From the NCBI GenBank assembly GCA_947469635.1, contig CANIRG010000011.1:1-34974 (forward strand): 34,974 nucleotides of DNA, given 5' to 3'. This DNA is from Rhodospirillales bacterium. GTDB taxonomy: Bacteria > Pseudomonadota > Alphaproteobacteria > Reyranellales > Reyranellaceae. Shown piece by piece: positions 1 to 9,192 of this stretch (position 1 is the stretch's first letter; each line of letters begins with the position of its first letter). Made by a program: the position numbers and the translations under genes. The notes under the pieces were generated by a model, which worked only from the letters and a program-made list of their open reading frames with translations, was not told where the DNA came from and did no database searches.

Positions 1-1
1 C

Positions 2-1027
2 GTGCAGCTCGGCGTCGAGGCGATCAACGCCGCGGGCGGCGTCAACGGCCGCAAGATCGAGCTGGTCTCGCGCGACACGCAAAGCGACCCGACCAAGGCG
101 GTGAACGCCGTGGCCGAGCTGACGCAGCGCCAGAAGGTCGCCATGATCTTCGGGCCGGTCAACTCGGGCGAGGCGCTGGCGGCGACGCCGCTGATCGCGC
201 GCGACAAGGTGCCGATGCTGCACCCGTGCTGGGTCGACGAGCTGATCGACGTCAAGAAGTACCCGATGGCCTATCGCATCGCGCCCACCAACACCCAGGT
301 CGGCGGCGGCGCCAACTACTACGTGGTTGATGTGCTCAAGCTGAAGAAGGTCGCGGTGATCAGCGACACCACCGGCTACGGCACGGCCTCGGTCAACACC
401 TACGTGCCCATGCTGAAGGCCAAGGGCGCCGAGGTCGTCTACCAGAACCATATCGACGCGGCGAACCCCGACCTCAAGCCCGAGATGCTGCGCATGCAGG
501 CCGCCGGCGCGCAGGCGATCATGCCGTGGAGCGTCAATGCCGGCTTCCTGTCGCGCATCTGCAACACGCGCGGCGCCATGGGCTGGGACGTGCCGATCGT
601 TGGCCAGACCACGCTCGGTTCCACTCAGACCAAGAACCTGCTCGAGAAGCCCGAATACTGGAACAAGGTCTACTCGAACAACTTCCGCAAGTGCTGCAAC
701 GTCGATGGCAAGCTACCACCGCGCACCGCGGAGTATGTCGAGCGGCTGAAGAAGGCCAAGGTCGAGTTCGGCGACACGCTGCTGTGGTGGGTGGCGCTCG
801 GCTGGGATAGCGCGCAGATGATGGCTGAGACGTTCAAGACCGCCGGCACCAAGAACGACGACGTTGTCGCCTACATGAACAAGGTCAAGGACTGGCCCGG
901 CATCTACGGCACCGTCACCTGGACGCCTGAGCAGCACAACGGCTTTCCCGACTCCGAAGTGGTGATGTGCGAAGTCAACTCGCTGAAGGACGGCGCCTTT
1001 AACCTCGCGCCGGGCTACAGCACCTAA
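2..1027 (+). CDS. Branched-chain amino acid-type ABC transporter substrate-binding protein (5' truncated by window)
   Basis: Translation shows periplasmic-binding type 1 pattern (LGVEAINAAGGVNGRKIELVSRDTQSDPTKAVNAVAEL, FGPVNSGEALA); runs directly into liv-type permease genes; no signal peptide visible because the start lies outside the window. Confidence 0.9.
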   Translation: MQLGVEAINAAGGVNGRKIELVSRDTQSDPTKAVNAVAELTQRQKVAMIFGPVNSGEALAATPLIARDKVPMLHPCWVDELIDVKKYPMAYRIAPTNTQVGGGANYYVVDVLKLKKVAVISDTTGYGTASVNTYVPMLKAKGAEVVYQNHIDAANPDLKPEMLRMQAAGAQAIMPWSVNAGFLSRICNTRGAMGWDVPIVGQTTLGSTQTKNLLEKPEYWNKVYSNNFRKCCNVDGKLPPRTAEYVERLKKAKVEFGDTLLWWVALGWDSAQMMAETFKTAGTKNDDVVAYMNKVKDWPGIYGTVTWTPEQHNGFPDSEVVMCEVNSLKDGAFNLAPGYST

Positions 1028-1030
1028 GCC

Positions 1031-1888
1031 ATGTTCGCATCGATCGTTTCCTACGGCCTCGCAGTAGGAGCGGTCTACGCACTGATCGGCATCACGTACA
1101 ACGTGATGTTCTCGGCCTCCCGTGTGTTCAGCTTCACCGCTGGCATGCTGGGAATGCTGGGCGGTGTGCTGGGCGCGCTCTTTATCGGCAAGATGGGCAT
1201 GCCGGTGATCGTGGGTTTCGTGCTCGTGCTCGCCTGCGGTGCGGTGCTCGGCCTGATCACCGAGATCCTGACGGTGCGACCGGTGCTGAAAAGCATCGAG
1301 CAGCACCTCTACGTGCTGTCGACGCTGGCCTTCGCGCTGATGATCCAGCAGCTCACCGCCATCGAATGGAGCACCGAGCCGCAGCCCTTCCCGCGGCTGA
1401 TCCCGATCGGGCCGGGCTGGCTCGACCAGCAGTTCTGGCTGCCGATGCTGGCCTGCGCCGCGACCATCCTTGGGCTCGAGCTGCTCTACCGCAAGACCCT
1501 GATCGGCCGCGCCTTCCTCGCCATCGCCGAGGACAGCTACGCCGCCCGTGCGCTCGGCCTGCCCGAGACGCGGCTGCGGCTCGCGAGCTATGCGCTCGCC
1601 GGCGTGATCGGCGCGCTCGCCGGCTTCACTGGTGCGGAGATGCTGCTGGCCTTCATCGGCAACCAGGCGATCCTGAATTTCTACGGCTTCGTGCCGGTTG
1701 CGCTCGGCGGCATGGGGTCCAACCGCGGCGCCGTGGTCGGCGGTCTCGCTCTCGGCCTCTTCCAGCAGGCGGCCAACTATTTCTTCGGCGGCATCTTCGC
1801 CGCGGTCGCGGTGTTCGTGGTCTTCATCGTCGTGCTGCTGCTCCGGCCCGAGGGCCTGGCCGGTGCGGCCTCGGCGCGGCGCGTATGA
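1031..1888 (+). CDS. Branched-chain amino acid ABC transporter permease (LivH-like)
   Basis: Multi-TM protein, LivH-type pattern (AVYALIGITYNVMFSASRVFSF, GLPETRLRLASYALAGVIGALAGF); 3 bp after the binding protein stop. Confidence 0.9.
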   Translation: MFASIVSYGLAVGAVYALIGITYNVMFSASRVFSFTAGMLGMLGGVLGALFIGKMGMPVIVGFVLVLACGAVLGLITEILTVRPVLKSIEQHLYVLSTLAFALMIQQLTAIEWSTEPQPFPRLIPIGPGWLDQQFWLPMLACAATILGLELLYRKTLIGRAFLAIAEDSYAARALGLPETRLRLASYALAGVIGALAGFTGAEMLLAFIGNQAILNFYGFVPVALGGMGSNRGAVVGGLALGLFQQAANYFFGGIFAAVAVFVVFIVVLLLRPEGLAGAASARRV

Positions 1889-3681
1889 GCGACGCGGCCT
1901 CCCCCGCGCAGCCGGCGCGCGCCTCGGCCCTTGCCCGGATCGAGGGCGCCCTGCCCTGGATCGCGCTCGGCCTGGTCGGCCTCCTTCTGCCGCTGCTGGG
2001 CGACTCCTACATCGGCGTCATTGCCCAGCGCGCCTACATCTACTGGATCCTGTCGGCCGGCCTGAACCTCGTGGTGGGCTATGCCGGCCAGATCGCCATC
2101 GGCTGGGTGGCGATGCTGACGATCGGCGCCTACACCACGGCCGCGCTGACGGCCGGCACCGCCACCGCGCCCTGGCATCCCTATCTCGCGCTGGCCGCCG
2201 GCGGCGTGGTCGGCGCGCTGGCCGGCGTGGTCGTCGGACTGCCGGCGCTGAGGCTGCGCACCTTCTACTTCGCCATGACGACGCTGGGCTTCGCCACCAT
2301 CGTCACCCAGGTAGCGCTCGCCTGGAAAGACGTCACCGGCGGAGGCGTCGGCACGCCCGGCCCGGTATTTCCCTGGCCCTTCGAGCCCGGCTGGGGCTTC
2401 TACTATTTCTGCTTCCTTCTGGCGGCGATCGCGACCTGGATGACGGCCAACCTCGCGGCGAGCCGCTTCGGTCGTGCCCTTGTCGCCATCCGCGACGCCG
2501 AGGTCGCGGCCGAAGCCTCGGGCATCGCCAAGCCGAAGCTCCTGATCGCGGTGTTCCTGTTTGCCGGTGCGCTCGGCGGGGTCGCGGGCGGCTTGTTCGC
2601 CTCGCTGCAGTCCTACATCACGCCCGACGCCTTCACCTTCGAGATGTCGGTGCTGTTCTTCATCGCCATCCTGATCGGCGGACGCGGCTCGATCCTCGGA
2701 CCGGCGCTCGGCACCATCATCCTGACGGCGCTGCCCGAGTTCGCGGCGCCGTTGGTGCAGTGGTCGACGTTCCTCTACGCCACCCTCCTGCTCGTCATCG
2801 TCCTGGTGATCCCGGGCGGCATCGCCGACCTGCTGGACTACAAGAACCGGCGGCCGCTGAAGCAGCACCGCGAGATCGCGCCGCGGCCGGAGCTGCTGTC
2901 CCGTGTTCTCGATACGAGCAGCGACCGGAATGTTCTTTCCCTCTCCAACATCGCGCTGCATTTCGGTGGTGTGAAGGCGATCGACGGGCTCGACCTGGAA
3001 ATCCGCTCCGGCCAGGTGCACGGGCTGATCGGCCCGAACGGCAGCGGCAAGACCACGACGCTGAACGTGATCTCCGGCTACTACGCCCCACGCACCGGCC
3101 AGGCACAGCTGAACGGCACCGCGCTTCCGTTCGATGCTCCCCACGCCCGCGCCGCCCATCGCATCGCCCGCACCTTCCAGACGCCACGGATGATCGGCGG
3201 GGCATCGGTGCTCGACAATGTGATGATCGGCGGCACCACCCAGGGACGAGGCACCTTCGTCGAATCGCTGCTGCTGCTGCCACGTCGTCATAGCGACGAA
3301 GCCCATCTGCGCGACGCGGCGATGCTCGCGCTGCAGACCGTCGGCCTCGAATCTCTCGCGTCGGTGCGCGCGGACCGCCTGCAGCACAGTGAGCTACGCT
3401 TCATGGAGATCGCCCGCGCCCTGATGCTGCGGCCGGCCTTCCTCCTGCTCGACGAACCGGCCGCCGGCCTGTCGGCCGAGGAGATCCGCCGGCTGGGTGC
3501 ATTGATCGTCGCCATCAGCCGCGCCGGCGTGGGCGTGCTGCTGGTCGAGCATCACGCCGACCTGATCTTCGACATCTGCGATCGCGTGACGGTGCTCAAT
3601 CTCGGCAAGGTGCTTGCCGCCGGCACGCCCGACGAGATCCGCTCGCACCGGGAGGTGGTGAATGCCTACCTCGGCGGCTGA
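1885..3681 (+). CDS. Fused ABC transporter permease / ATP-binding protein (LivM-LivG fusion)
   Basis: ATGA overlap with the upstream gene at 1885; N-terminal LivM-like TM region followed in the same frame by an ABC ATPase (Walker A GPNGSGKTT, Walker B LLLDEPAAGLS, LLVEHHADLIFDICDRVTVL). The ORF track start at 1366 is an upstream extension. Confidence 0.9.
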   Translation: MSDAASPAQPARASALARIEGALPWIALGLVGLLLPLLGDSYIGVIAQRAYIYWILSAGLNLVVGYAGQIAIGWVAMLTIGAYTTAALTAGTATAPWHPYLALAAGGVVGALAGVVVGLPALRLRTFYFAMTTLGFATIVTQVALAWKDVTGGGVGTPGPVFPWPFEPGWGFYYFCFLLAAIATWMTANLAASRFGRALVAIRDAEVAAEASGIAKPKLLIAVFLFAGALGGVAGGLFASLQSYITPDAFTFEMSVLFFIAILIGGRGSILGPALGTIILTALPEFAAPLVQWSTFLYATLLLVIVLVIPGGIADLLDYKNRRPLKQHREIAPRPELLSRVLDTSSDRNVLSLSNIALHFGGVKAIDGLDLEIRSGQVHGLIGPNGSGKTTTLNVISGYYAPRTGQAQLNGTALPFDAPHARAAHRIARTFQTPRMIGGASVLDNVMIGGTTQGRGTFVESLLLLPRRHSDEAHLRDAAMLALQTVGLESLASVRADRLQHSELRFMEIARALMLRPAFLLLDEPAAGLSAEEIRRLGALIVAISRAGVGVLLVEHHADLIFDICDRVTVLNLGKVLAAGTPDEIRSHREVVNAYLGG

Positions 3682-4381
3682 ACCATTGCTCGAGGTCAGG
3701 GGCCTCACTGCCGGCTACGGCAAGATCGGCGTGCTGGAGGGCATCGATTTCCGGATCGACGCCGGCGAGATCGTGGCGCTGCTCGGTCCGAACGGCGCAG
3801 GCAAGAGCACGCTGCTGAAGGCCATCTCCGGCCTGCTGCCGCGCTCGGGCACCATCCGCTTCGCTGGCCAGGACATCAGCCGGGCCAGCCCCGGCGACAC
3901 GGTGCGCGCCGGCTTGGTGCACGTCGTCGAAGGCCATCGCGTATTCACCCAGCTCAACGTCATCGACAACCTCATGCTGGCCGGCTACGGCCTTCCGCGC
4001 GACCGGCTTTCCGTCCAGGTCGAGGAAGCGCTGTCGTTCTTCCCCGAGATCGCCGAGAAGCGCAACGACCGCGCGGTCACCCTCTCCGGCGGCCAGCAGC
4101 AGATGCTGGCCGTGGCACAGGGGCTGGTTCGCCGTCCGCGCCTGCTGATGCTCGATGAACCCTCGGCCGGCCTGTCGCCGGTGCTGGTGGATCGCGTGCT
4201 CGCCGCCGCCGCACGTCTGCGCGAATCGGGCACCGCCGTGCTCCTTGTGGAGCAGCTGATCGAGAAGGCCCTGAAACTCGCCGACCGCGTCTATGCCCTG
4301 GCGCGCGGCTCCATCGTGCTGGAAGCCCGGGCCGACGAGGCCGATCTGCCGAACCGGCTGGAGCGCGCCTATTTCGGATAG
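3662..4381 (+). CDS. ABC transporter ATP-binding protein (LivF-like)
   Basis: Walker A GPNGAGKST, signature LSGGQQQMLAVAQGL, Walker B LLMLDEPSAGLSP; overlaps the 3' end of the LivM-LivG fusion. Confidence 0.92.
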   Translation: MPTSAAEPLLEVRGLTAGYGKIGVLEGIDFRIDAGEIVALLGPNGAGKSTLLKAISGLLPRSGTIRFAGQDISRASPGDTVRAGLVHVVEGHRVFTQLNVIDNLMLAGYGLPRDRLSVQVEEALSFFPEIAEKRNDRAVTLSGGQQQMLAVAQGLVRRPRLLMLDEPSAGLSPVLVDRVLAAAARLRESGTAVLLVEQLIEKALKLADRVYALARGSIVLEARADEADLPNRLERAYFG

Positions 4382-4418
4382 GGCGCCGGCGTATCGATCA
4401 TGAAGCGGAGGAATTGCG

Positions 4419-5330
4419 ATGAGTGAGGTACGTATCGTGGCGACCGGTCTCGGCTTTCCCGAAGGTCCGATCGTGATGCCCGACGGTTCGGTGATCCTGA
4501 CGGAGATCCGCAAGAACCAGTGCTCCCGCATCACGCCGGACGGCAAGGTGTCGCTGTTCTCCGCCGCGGGCGGCGGGCCGAACGGCCTCGCCGTCGGACC
4601 CGATGGGGCGATCTACTGCGTCAACAACGGCGGCAATCGCTATGTCGAGGGCGTCTCGATGGGCCAGGGGCCGTCCCCCGACTACAAGGGCGGCTCCGTC
4701 CAGCGCATCGACCGCACCACCGGCGCCGCGACGACGCTCTACACCGAATGCGACGGCCATAAATTGTCCGCGCCCAACGACATCGTGTTCGACGCGCACG
4801 GCGGCTTCTATTTCACCGATCTCGGCAAGCGCTACCCGCGCCATCGCGATCACGGCGGCGTCTATTACGCGCTGCCCGACGGATCGAAGATCGTCTGCCT
4901 CGCCTATCCGATCCTGAGCGCGAACGGCTGCGGCCTCTCCCCGGATGGCAAGATCCTCTATGTCGCGGATACCGAAGGCGCACGCCTGTGGGCCTTCGAC
5001 GTCGAGGGACCGGGCATGCTCCGCAAGCCCGGGGGCCACGCGCCGCACGGCGGCCGCACCATCGCCGGCCTCGGCGGCAAGGCGCGCTTCGACAGCCTGG
5101 CGGTGATGCAGAGCGGCAACATCACGGTGGCGACGCTCACCACAGGCATGATCACCGAGATCTCGCCCGCCGGCGCGATCGTGCGCGAGGTGAAGATGCC
5201 GGACGTCTATCCCACCAACATCTGCTTCGGCGGCGCCGACATGCGCACCGCCTACATCACCCTGTCGGATGCCGGTCAGCTTGCGACCATGCAGTGGCCC
5301 GAACCCGGCCTGAAGCTCAACTACAATTGA
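4419..5330 (+). CDS. SMP-30/gluconolactonase/LRE family protein
   Basis: Six-bladed propeller pattern (GLGFPEGPIVMPDGSVILTEI, PNGLAVGPDGAIYCVNNGG, APNDIVFDAHGGFYFTD, NGCGLSPDGKILYVADT); RBS-like ggag upstream. Confidence 0.88.
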   Translation: MSEVRIVATGLGFPEGPIVMPDGSVILTEIRKNQCSRITPDGKVSLFSAAGGGPNGLAVGPDGAIYCVNNGGNRYVEGVSMGQGPSPDYKGGSVQRIDRTTGAATTLYTECDGHKLSAPNDIVFDAHGGFYFTDLGKRYPRHRDHGGVYYALPDGSKIVCLAYPILSANGCGLSPDGKILYVADTEGARLWAFDVEGPGMLRKPGGHAPHGGRTIAGLGGKARFDSLAVMQSGNITVATLTTGMITEISPAGAIVREVKMPDVYPTNICFGGADMRTAYITLSDAGQLATMQWPEPGLKLNYN

Positions 5331-5341
5331 GGGAGATTCCC

Positions 5342-5716
5342 ATGGCTGGCAACGGACAGACGATCATCGACCTCGACAAGAAGCGCATGCACGCCATGGC
5401 GGCGAAGGATATCGCCACGCTGGAGGCCGTGCTGGCCGACGACCTGATCTACACCCACTCCTCGGCACGGCTCGACACCAAGAAGAGCCTGATCGGCGGC
5501 ATGACCTCGGGCTCGACCGTCTACACCAGCGTCGAGCCGTCCGAGGTGAAGGCGCAGGATCTCGGCGACACGGTGGTGCTGACGGGAATCGCCCAGATCA
5601 AGGTCGTCTCGGGCGGCACGCCCAACGCCTTCGGCGTGCGCTTCACGGATGTTTACGCCAGACGCGGCGGAAGCTGGCAGATGGTAACGTGGCAGTCGAC
5701 GCGCCTGCCGGCGTGA
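5342..5716 (+). CDS. NTF2-like / DUF4440-type small protein
   Basis: ATG at 5342 after gggagatt; sequence IIDLDKKRMHAMAAKDIATLEAVLADDLIYTHSSARLDTKKS...WQMVTWQSTRLPA resembles the nuclear transport factor 2-like family. Confidence 0.8.
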   Translation: MAGNGQTIIDLDKKRMHAMAAKDIATLEAVLADDLIYTHSSARLDTKKSLIGGMTSGSTVYTSVEPSEVKAQDLGDTVVLTGIAQIKVVSGGTPNAFGVRFTDVYARRGGSWQMVTWQSTRLPA

Positions 5717-5736
5717 CCCTCAGCAAGGAGACTTCG

Positions 5737-6201
5737 ATGACCGAAGCCACGCTTCCGTCCAACCTGCCGCAATGGATGAAGGACCATGTCGACCGCTACC
5801 TCTCGAGCGGCGGCACCGACGGCCATATGTACACGATCAAGCTGCCCAACCTGCCGGAACGGGCGGTGCCCTCGCTGCTGCTCACCACCACGGGCCGCAA
5901 GTCCGGCAAGAAGCACCTGTTCCCGCTGTTCTACGGCGAGTCGGGCAAGGGCTACTTCATCGTCGCCTCCAAGGGCGGCGCGCCGGAGCATCCCGGCTGG
6001 TACCGCAACCTGCTCGCCCATCCCGAGTGCGAGGTCCAGGTCGGCACGAAGAAGATGAAGGCCCGGGCTCGCACCGTCTCGGGCGAGGAACGGGCGAAGC
6101 TGTGGAAGGAAGCGGTCGTCTTCTGGCCGCCCTACACCGAGTATCAGCAGAAGGCCGGCTCCCGCGAGATCCCGGTCGTCATGCTCGATCCCATCGGATA
6201 A
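5737..6201 (+). CDS. Nitroreductase/deazaflavin-dependent oxidoreductase family (DUF385-like)
   Basis: ATG at 5737 with aaggag upstream; TTTGRKSGKKHLFPLFYGESGKGYFIVASKGGAPEHPGWYRNLLAHPECEVQVG is the typical F420/DUF385 pattern. Confidence 0.85.
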   Translation: MTEATLPSNLPQWMKDHVDRYLSSGGTDGHMYTIKLPNLPERAVPSLLLTTTGRKSGKKHLFPLFYGESGKGYFIVASKGGAPEHPGWYRNLLAHPECEVQVGTKKMKARARTVSGEERAKLWKEAVVFWPPYTEYQQKAGSREIPVVMLDPIG

Positions 6202-6213
6202 CGCTCTTGCTTG

Positions 6214-6335
6214 CCTCCCCATTCATATGGGGAGATGCCCTCGTCATACGAGGGCGGAGGGGTCATGAGCGCCAAATGGATCCCCTGACCCCTCCGTCAC
6301 GTATGACGTGACACCTCCTCCGATGACGGGGGAGG
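6214..6335. repeat. Intergenic multi-hairpin palindromic element (family A), five consecutive hairpins with outer complementarity
   Basis: Hairpins: 6215-6234 (CTCCCCAT/ATGGGGAG), 6237-6255 (GCCCTCGT/ACGAGGGC), 6256-6295 (GGAGGGGTCA/TGACCCCTCC, 20-nt loop), 6296-6312 (GTCACGT/ACGTGAC), 6314-6335 (CCTCCTCCG/CGGGGGAGG); outer CCTCCCC (6214-6220) can also pair with GGGGAGG (6329-6335). Lies between convergent stops at 6201 and 6346. Confidence 0.85.
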
Positions 6336-6345
6336 AAAGGAGACT

Positions 6346-6969
6346 TTAGCGCAGCGGCGAGAACTTCGCCGGCACCGCGAACATGCTTTCCTGGCGATGC
6401 AGGATGGTGCTGGCATCGCGCGGCGGCGGCCAGCTGCCGGGCTTGGTGCCCAGCGCACGCAGGCGCTCGCGCTCGCCCATGTTCTTGTAGGCCCAGACAT
6501 GGATCCACTGGTTGAGCGGGCCGATCTCGGTGTAGCCGGCGAAGATCAGCGGCGAGACGGCAGCCCGATCCTTGATGCGCGGCGTCCAGGCTTCGATGAC
6601 CTTGGGGATCGCGCCGGGGCCGTAGGTATAGGTGCGGAACTCGTAGAGGTTGCCGTGCTCGGCCGGCTCGAAGTGCGGCGAGAAGGGCGCGGGATAGACG
6701 ATCTTGGCCTCCATCTCGAGGACGAAGTCGGCGATCTTGGGCGGCCAGACCTTGGTCGCGACGGCCTCGGCGCGGATGCGGTCGCGCTCGGCGGTGCTCT
6801 CGTAGGGCCAGATATGGATGATCTTGTTGAGCTGGCCGACCTCGGTGCGCCAGAAGCCGCCGAGGCGCGACAGCTTCTCGCGGCCGGGCAAGGCAACTGC
6901 GAAGGCTTCCTCAGCCTGCGGCACGGTGCCGGGCTTCAGCAGGTAGGTACGGATTTCAAAGATCATCAT
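6346..6969 (-). CDS. NIPSNAP family protein (two tandem NIPSNAP-like domains)
   Basis: IFEIRTYLLKPGTVPQAEEAF...WRTEVGQLNKIIHIWPYESTAERDRIR and a second copy YEFRTYTYGPGAIPKVIEAW...YTEIGPLNQWIHVWAYKNMGERERLR. Confidence 0.88.
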   Translation of the reverse strand: MMIFEIRTYLLKPGTVPQAEEAFAVALPGREKLSRLGGFWRTEVGQLNKIIHIWPYESTAERDRIRAEAVATKVWPPKIADFVLEMEAKIVYPAPFSPHFEPAEHGNLYEFRTYTYGPGAIPKVIEAWTPRIKDRAAVSPLIFAGYTEIGPLNQWIHVWAYKNMGERERLRALGTKPGSWPPPRDASTILHRQESMFAVPAKFSPLR

Positions 6970-6985
6970 TCTCTCCTTGTGAACG

Positions 6986-8167
6986 TCAGTTGGCCGCAGC
7001 GGCCTGTGCCGGCTTGAAGGCCGGGATCACTTCCTTGCCGAAACGCTCGAGCTGCTCCAGCGCCACGGCGAGCGGCGTGCCCAGCGCCATGCCGCAGCTC
7101 ACGCGGTCGAGGCCGGGATAGCGCTTCTCGATGGCCTTGAGCTGCTCGACGATGTCGGCCGGCGTGCCGGCGAGGAAGCCGCCTGCCTTCACCGCGTCCT
7201 CGATCCGGGGCAGCTTGATGTTGGCCGCGAGTCGCGGATCGCGCATCGCGGCGATCTGCTCCTCGGAGAGCGCACGCACCAGGCGCAGCTCGCCGAACAT
7301 CTTCATGTTCTCCTCGTAGTATTTTCCCGCCGCCTTCATCGCCGCCTCGCGGCTCTCGCCGATGAAGAACTGGAAACCGAGCGAAAGCTTCTCGCCGATC
7401 TCGAGCTTGATGCCGCGGCGCGCGTAAGCAGCCTGGAAGGCGGTCATGTGGCGATCGACGGCGCCGCCCTCGGCCGAGCCACCGCCGATCACGCCGGAGA
7501 TGCCGTGCTTGGCCATGAAGTCGAAGGCGCGATCCGAGCCGCTCTGGATCGGCTGCCAGCATTCCACCGGCAGGCGCAGCGGGCGTGGCACCAGCGTGAT
7601 GTCCTTCAGCGTGTAGCCGCGATAGGGCACCGCCGGCGGGATCGTGTAGTAGGTGCCTTTGTGGGAGAATTTCTCCTCGTTGAAGGCCTTGAAGATGACG
7701 TCGCAGCCTTCCTCGAACATCTCGCGGTTGGCCGCTTGGTCGGTGAGCGGCGCGCCGAAGCTCTCGACCTCGCGCGTGTGATAGCCGCGGGCGACGCCGA
7801 AGATGACCCGGCCGCCGCTCAGCACATCGGCCATGGCATAGTCTTCCGCCAGGCGCAGCGGGTGCCACATCGGCACGACATTGAAGCCGCAGCCGATCCG
7901 CAGATTCTTCGTCACGTTGGTGAGATGCAGCGCCATCATCAGCAGGTTGGGGATGCACTCCGTCCCCTCGGGCTGGAAATGGTGCTCGGCCATCCAGAAG
8001 GTGTTGTAGCCGAGGCGATCCATCTGCTTGGCGTAGGCCACCGCCTTGTGCAGCACGCCCGCCAGCTCCTCGTTCGGATAATGGCGCTCGTTGACCGGGG
8101 TGCCGGTATAGCCGGGGTTCTCAAGGTCGACCGAGCCGACATAGGAGCTGTCGAATTTCGTGATCAT
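6986..8167 (-). CDS. LLM class flavin-dependent oxidoreductase (bacterial luciferase-like)
   Basis: Start MITKFDSSYVGSV at 8167; DRLGYNTFWMAEHHF, RIGCGFNVVPMWHPLRLAEDYAMADVLSGGRVIFGVARGY. The ORF-track extension to 9001 is antisense to the VOC gene. Confidence 0.9.
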   Translation of the reverse strand: MITKFDSSYVGSVDLENPGYTGTPVNERHYPNEELAGVLHKAVAYAKQMDRLGYNTFWMAEHHFQPEGTECIPNLLMMALHLTNVTKNLRIGCGFNVVPMWHPLRLAEDYAMADVLSGGRVIFGVARGYHTREVESFGAPLTDQAANREMFEEGCDVIFKAFNEEKFSHKGTYYTIPPAVPYRGYTLKDITLVPRPLRLPVECWQPIQSGSDRAFDFMAKHGISGVIGGGSAEGGAVDRHMTAFQAAYARRGIKLEIGEKLSLGFQFFIGESREAAMKAAGKYYEENMKMFGELRLVRALSEEQIAAMRDPRLAANIKLPRIEDAVKAGGFLAGTPADIVEQLKAIEKRYPGLDRVSCGMALGTPLAVALEQLERFGKEVIPAFKPAQAAAAN

Positions 8168-8239
8168 GGGCGATTCCTTCCCGGCCTCGACGGCCAAAAA
8201 ACGCGCTAGAATGTCCGCCTGACCGAACGGAGGCAAGCG

Positions 8240-9181
8240 ATGGCCAAGCAGTACGACCGCAGCGCGGAGGATCTGGGCAATATCGTGGGGCTGGAGCACG
8301 TCAACCTGCAGATCGCCGACCAAGGGCTCGCGACCGTCTTCTACATGAGCGGGCTCGGGCTCACCCGCGACCCTTACATGATGACCAGCATCGACAATAT
8401 GTGGGTCAATGTCGGGCGCAGCCAGTTCCACCTGCCGACCGGCAAGGCGCAGAATCTGCGCGGGCGTATCGGCCTGGTCCTGCCCGATCGCGAGGCACTG
8501 CTGACGCGGCTCGGACGGGTCGCCAAGATGCTGGAGGGAACGAAGTTCGCCTTCAGCGAGCACGAAGACCATGTCGAGGCGATCTGCCCCTGGGGCAACC
8601 GCTTCCTCTGCCACGACCCTGCTCCCCGCTTCGGCCAGATCGCGCTCGGCATGGCCTATGTCGAGTTCGACGTTCCGGCCGGTGCCGCCCCGGGTGTCGC
8701 CGATTTCTACCGCCGCGTCTTCGACACGCCGGCCCACGTCGACGAGGGCGCGGCCCATGTCTCGGTCGGCATGAAGCAGGAGCTGGTGTTCCGCGAGACG
8801 GAGGCGCCGCTGCCGGCCTACGACGGCCATCACATCCAGGTCTATGTCGCGAGCTTCTCCGGCCCGCACAAGAAGCTGCTCGAGCGCGGCCTGATCACCG
8901 AGGAAAGCAACACGCATCAATACCGCTTCGAGAGCATCGTCGATCCCGAGAGCGGCAAGCCGCTGGTCCAGGTCGAGCACGAGGTGCGCAGCATGACCCA
9001 TCCGCTCTATGCGCGGCCGCTGGTCAACCGCAACCCGCAGCAGACCAACCGGAACTACGTGCAGGGACGAGACGCCTGGGTGCCCGATCCGATGGAAGCG
9101 GAGATGGACGACCCGCGTGTCGCCATGCGCCAGCGCCGCTTCGACGAGGCGATGCAGACTCCTGCTCGTCAGCCGGCATAA
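8240..9181 (+). CDS. VOC (vicinal oxygen chelate/glyoxalase) family protein
   Basis: GLEHVNLQIADQGLATVFYMSGLGLTRDPY...GHHIQVYVASF; two-domain extradiol-dioxygenase-like length. Confidence 0.75.
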   Translation: MAKQYDRSAEDLGNIVGLEHVNLQIADQGLATVFYMSGLGLTRDPYMMTSIDNMWVNVGRSQFHLPTGKAQNLRGRIGLVLPDREALLTRLGRVAKMLEGTKFAFSEHEDHVEAICPWGNRFLCHDPAPRFGQIALGMAYVEFDVPAGAAPGVADFYRRVFDTPAHVDEGAAHVSVGMKQELVFRETEAPLPAYDGHHIQVYVASFSGPHKKLLERGLITEESNTHQYRFESIVDPESGKPLVQVEHEVRSMTHPLYARPLVNRNPQQTNRNYVQGRDAWVPDPMEAEMDDPRVAMRQRRFDEAMQTPARQPA

Positions 9182-9192
9182 AGGGAGCCGTC

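Noticed and set aside
1366-1884. Upstream extension of the LivM-LivG ORF
   Set aside because: Overlaps livH in another frame; the ATGA-coupled ATG at 1885 starts the recognisable protein.
1777-3387. 536-aa minus-strand ORF antisense to the LivM-LivG fusion
   Set aside because: Shadow ORF rich in Arg/Gly/Glu with no recognisable domain; the sense strand has intact ABC motifs.
6214-6335. CRISPR array interpretation of the clustered hairpins
   Set aside because: No repeated unit of constant sequence with variable spacers and no cas genes; the hairpins differ from each other.
6986-9001. 671-aa extent of the LLM oxidoreductase ORF
   Set aside because: The N-terminal 278 codons are antisense to the VOC gene; the real start is MITKFDSSY at 8167.
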